Assembly: GCA_963576735.1 (NCBI GenBank)
Contig: OY755176.1
Location: forward strand, 19,019,423-19,083,422
Direction of reading: 5' to 3'
From: Bedellia somnulentella
Taxonomy: Eukaryota; Arthropoda; Insecta; Lepidoptera; Bedelliidae
Length of the DNA: 64,000 nucleotides
Below the pieces are notes generated by a model. That model saw only the letters and a list, made by a program, of their open reading frames with translations, was not told the origin of the DNA and did no database searches. This document shows, in pieces, positions 61,500 through 64,000 of the stretch (positions are counted from its first letter, which is position 1; every line of letters begins with the position of its first letter). A program made the position numbers and the translations under genes.

Positions 61500-61666
61500 T
61501 ACAGAAGTTGAATGGGGAAAAGATGGTAGAATCAAGGTTGTTGGTGATGGGTCTCCAACCGCTTATCCATAAATCCCTTAAAAGCCCCAATACCTTTAGT
61601 CGTCTCTAACGTACACCCACCGGAAGAAATGAGGTAGTGCTATTCTAAGCCGACATTACACATATC
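61500..61666 (-). repeat. SINE1 copy, 3'-truncated
   Basis: Starts within the body (GAAGTTGAATGGGGAAAAG) and ends with the head complement TTCTAAGCCGACATTACACA. Confidence 0.65.
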
Positions 61667-62212
61667 CACATTTTTAGTATATAGTCAATTATGATTTTGA
61701 TCTTCGATTGTGTTGCAAAACTCGCAACTTGTAAAATTGTCACTATTAAAGGAAAATCGTTTATGTAAAAATTCTGAGGCAAGTAAGGTACTATTGTTGT
61801 TGGCTTTGAACCAAAATTAGAACTCAATTTTGATTAAACTTGCCTAAGAGACTTCTCTCGATTTGCATGTGCCTACATCTCCATAAATTACATACAAGAT
61901 ATATTTGTGACCCCTTTAGCAAAGCTGTTAAAAGTGAAGTATCCATATTTCCGTACAGGGATTGCTCGGGACTTTTACAAAAAGAAATACGTTACACAAA
62001 AACCTTTTAACAATAAACACTTGCAAATCTTCAAAACATACCGATAAGTAAAGCAAGTCAGTCAAACAAATTGACCTCAGCTTTTGAAGGCTCGTTCTGA
62101 ACCAAGCACCTTTTTGAGGATGAAAGAAACTTTGAAGGGTGGGTCATATTTTGGTTCTTACGTAAAACAAACTCGTATTTTCAAGAAATGAAACGTGAGT
62201 TTTACACAAAAT
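61667..62212. other. No gene seen
   Basis: Unassigned AT-rich sequence. Confidence 0.3.
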
Positions 62213-62665
62213 ACATACATTCATATACTCACGGCTATAACTCCCTAGAAGAGGTAGCCAGAGTTAAGGAGAAATCCTACAGCCACTTTTGGAAATTAGG
62301 TGAGGAAAGATGGTAAAATGAAGGTCTCCCACCGGAAGGTAATGTGAGTAGAGGACGACCACGGAGGACACACCTGGACCAAATAGAGTGTGTGCTCAAA
62401 AAGGCCGGGGCGTCCGAAGCATGAAGAATGAAAGAGCATGTATGTAAAGTTTGATGGATGTAAACGAAGCTAGAGAGGTTTGCCAGGATCGTACAAAGTG
62501 GCTATCAATAGTCTCTGCCTACCCCAACGGGAAATAATGGCGTGAGTATATGTATGTATGTATGTCCCACCGCATCACACTTAAAAATCTCTTGAAAACC
62601 CCCTTAGTCGCTTATTACGTTACCCACAGGAAGAAACGGGGTAGTGTTATTCTAAGCCGACACTT
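62213..62665 (-). repeat. SINE1 copy split by an RTE insertion
   Basis: 3' part 62213-62340 (CATATACTCACGGCTATAAC to GGTCTCCCACCG) and 5' part 62566-62665 (CCCACCGCATCACAC to GCCGACACTTGACAC). TCCCACCG is duplicated at the junctions. Confidence 0.75.
62337..62567 (+). pseudogene. RTE-clade LINE 3' fragment inside SINE1
   Basis: Encodes GRPRRTHLDQIECVLKKA, a frameshift near 62405, and EVCQDRTKWLSIVSAYPNGK, then AATGGCGTGAGTATATGTAT and the TATG tail. Flanked by the 8-bp duplicate TCCCACCG. Confidence 0.8.
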
Positions 62666-62727
62666 GACACGAATTTTACACAAACAACTTTTATAATGAA
62701 AAATAGAATTCAATGCATTTTCTAGTA

Positions 62728-63125
62728 GATAGCCTGATTGGTAGAACACTCGGTTATCGCGCAAACGACTAGTGTTCAAATCCTGGGTCGGGCCTACACC
62801 AATTTGTCTTTTCTAAAGACATATGTGTGGTTAATTTATCATGGTTGTTACCGGTGAGGGAAAACATCGTAAGGAAACCCACATGGCTGAGTGGTACTTA
62901 GTCATGTGACAGTGTATTCGTATAAAACGGCGATGGGCCTGCCCCCTATCACGTGAGTACACTGTCCATGCAAACGTGGGTACTCTGAACACCGGGTGAC
63001 AAAGTCACGTGATATTTAGAAGAATTAGTACCTTACCTTACTAAGGTAAGGTAAGGTACTAATTCTTCTAAATATCATATATAAGGGTAAGCCCTTCGGG
63101 GATATTCGGCGTGAAAGTTTATGTT
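62728..63125 (+). repeat. SINE2 copy with internal 66-bp palindrome
   Basis: Head TAGCCTGATTGGTAGAACAC, full body to AAGTCACGTGATATTTAGAAG, then a perfect hairpin (63012-63077), then the normal 3' end GCCCTTCGGGGATATTCGGC. Confidence 0.75.
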
Positions 63126-63388
63126 CATATTTATGCATTTTCTATTAAAGTAAATAAGTAAAAAAAGGAAGGTATAATTAAATGAGCAAACGAGAAATAG
63201 ACTCAATTTGGGTGGTATTGCTCGAAATAGCAGCCTCTTTAAATAGTTCAAACCAGATATAAAAATAACCACAATGAAAATCTGAACCTTGTGATCTGCT
63301 AAATCAATGCGTATTCACACGTCGATTCAGCGTCATATGCAAAAATTAAAAAAAAAAAAACTTCCTAACACTGTGATAACTGCTTCAC
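63126..63388. other. No gene seen
   Basis: AT-rich, unassigned. Confidence 0.3.
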
Positions 63389-63549
63389 ACATACATACAT
63401 ACATATACTCACGTCTATATCTTCCTAAAATGGGTAGCCAGAGCTTCAGAATCAGGAAATTCTTTAGCAACTTTTGGAAGGGAAAAGATTACTTTACGAT
63501 TACCCATGGGAAGAAATGGGGTAATGCTGTTCCAAGCCAACACTACACA
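63389..63549 (-). repeat. SINE1 copy with internal deletion
   Basis: CATACATACATACATATACT tail side; the body is cut after ACTTTTGGAAGGGAAAAGAT; the head complement is GTTCCAAGCCAACACTACAC. Confidence 0.65.
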
Positions 63550-64000
63550 CCATCCATACACAGCATAAATCATTCATATTCATAACTACATTCGTATTCG
63601 GAAACAATTGACTGCGCATCAGAAGAGAAATACATCACTGCGAGGTTATACTCGTAAATTATAAACTTTTCACCCAACCCTTGTCACGTTTATTCTGTTT
63701 ATTTAACTTATGTGAAATTATCACAATAAACCAAATTACAGAAATGTTGTGCTTCAAATTGCAATAAAACTTCTCAAGCCCCGGTAACTTGTGCCTCACT
63801 CATGCCAAGTTTAAGTTAGGCACATGGCGCGCCTTTTAAGTACTGTCGTTCGCATATTTACTCCCAATTTTGAATTAAGAACTTTATGATATTTATTGTG
63901 TTTTAAATTTGAAAAAAATATAACGTTTAAATGTGTTGGATGATGTGTAAAATGGAATGTTAGCAAGGAAAATGTTTGTGTTTTGTGTTTTGTATTAAAT
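63550..64000. other. No gene seen
   Basis: AT-rich, unassigned to the window end. Confidence 0.3.

Overview
This window is AT-rich eukaryotic nuclear DNA, most likely from a moth or butterfly (Lepidoptera). The evidence is the repeat set: short Helitrons that start TC, end CTAG and sit between A and T with the GTGCGAAGCTGGGAC-type 3' end typical of Lepidoptera; RTE-clade LINE 3' ends with a (TATG)n tail; tRNA-derived SINEs; jockey- and CR1-like LINEs; a piggyBac element; and a Kabuki/CsRn1-like LTR remnant. No bacterial operon, rRNA or functional tRNA gene is visible. Family names used here are local: SINE1 is a non-tRNA SINE-like family with a (TATG)n tail, SINE2 is tRNA-headed with an (ATGTT)n or (ATGCTTT)n tail, and SINE3 has a 71-nt tRNA-like cloverleaf.

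Host genes are sparse. I see one convincing first coding exon of a class A (peptide-type) G-protein-coupled receptor on the minus strand (44388-44581, followed by a GTAAGT donor), one candidate last exon on the plus strand (28110-28257) and one possible 39-residue single-pass membrane micropeptide (18441-18560). Almost everything else is transposable elements or intergenic/intronic sequence.

Layout. 0-8.5 kb: SINE1/SINE2/SINE3 copies, a small Helitron, a MITE inside a LINE tail, and a mosaic of local duplications (4.8-7.7 kb). 8.5-11.7 kb: RTE 3' fragments and SINEs. 11.7-18.2 kb: a CR1-like LINE with 122-bp monomer repeats, a long palindrome, a PHD-finger ORF1 and an endonuclease/RT ORF2 broken by a single stop next to the YADD box. 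18.2-29.8 kb: SINE copies, some split by a Helitron or by LINE tails. 29.8-43.2 kb: a nest in which one SINE2 copy is cut into three pieces by a TIR transposon (TAA target duplication) and a 5.4-kb CR1-like LINE; the TIR transposon is itself split by a jockey-like LINE, which is split by a 3.2-kb piggyBac at TTAA. 43.2-49 kb: the receptor exon, RTE and SINE copies, MITEs. 49-53.1 kb: an RT-bearing LINE split by a ~2-kb insertion carrying a long foldback, an OTU-like fragment and a terminal hairpin. 53.1-64 kb: SINEs, RTE tails, a foldback, an 807-bp TRIM-like LTR element, a LINE 3' end and a palindrome split by SINE1.

Most interesting points: (1) the minus-strand LINE at 37.8-43.1 kb has three consecutive ORFs, each in the -1 frame of the one before, with canonical slippery heptamers (A AAA AAA and U UUA AAC) exactly at the two junctions, the second followed by a 13-bp stem, which resembles retroviral gag-pro-pol organisation in a LINE; (2) the four-level nest above; (3) RTE, SINE1 and SINE2 share a 3' module (CTCTGSCWACCCC, a GGG-closing hairpin, GSCGTGA, tail), implying shared retrotransposition machinery; (4) 3'-UTR hairpins of LINEs with compensatory base changes between copies.
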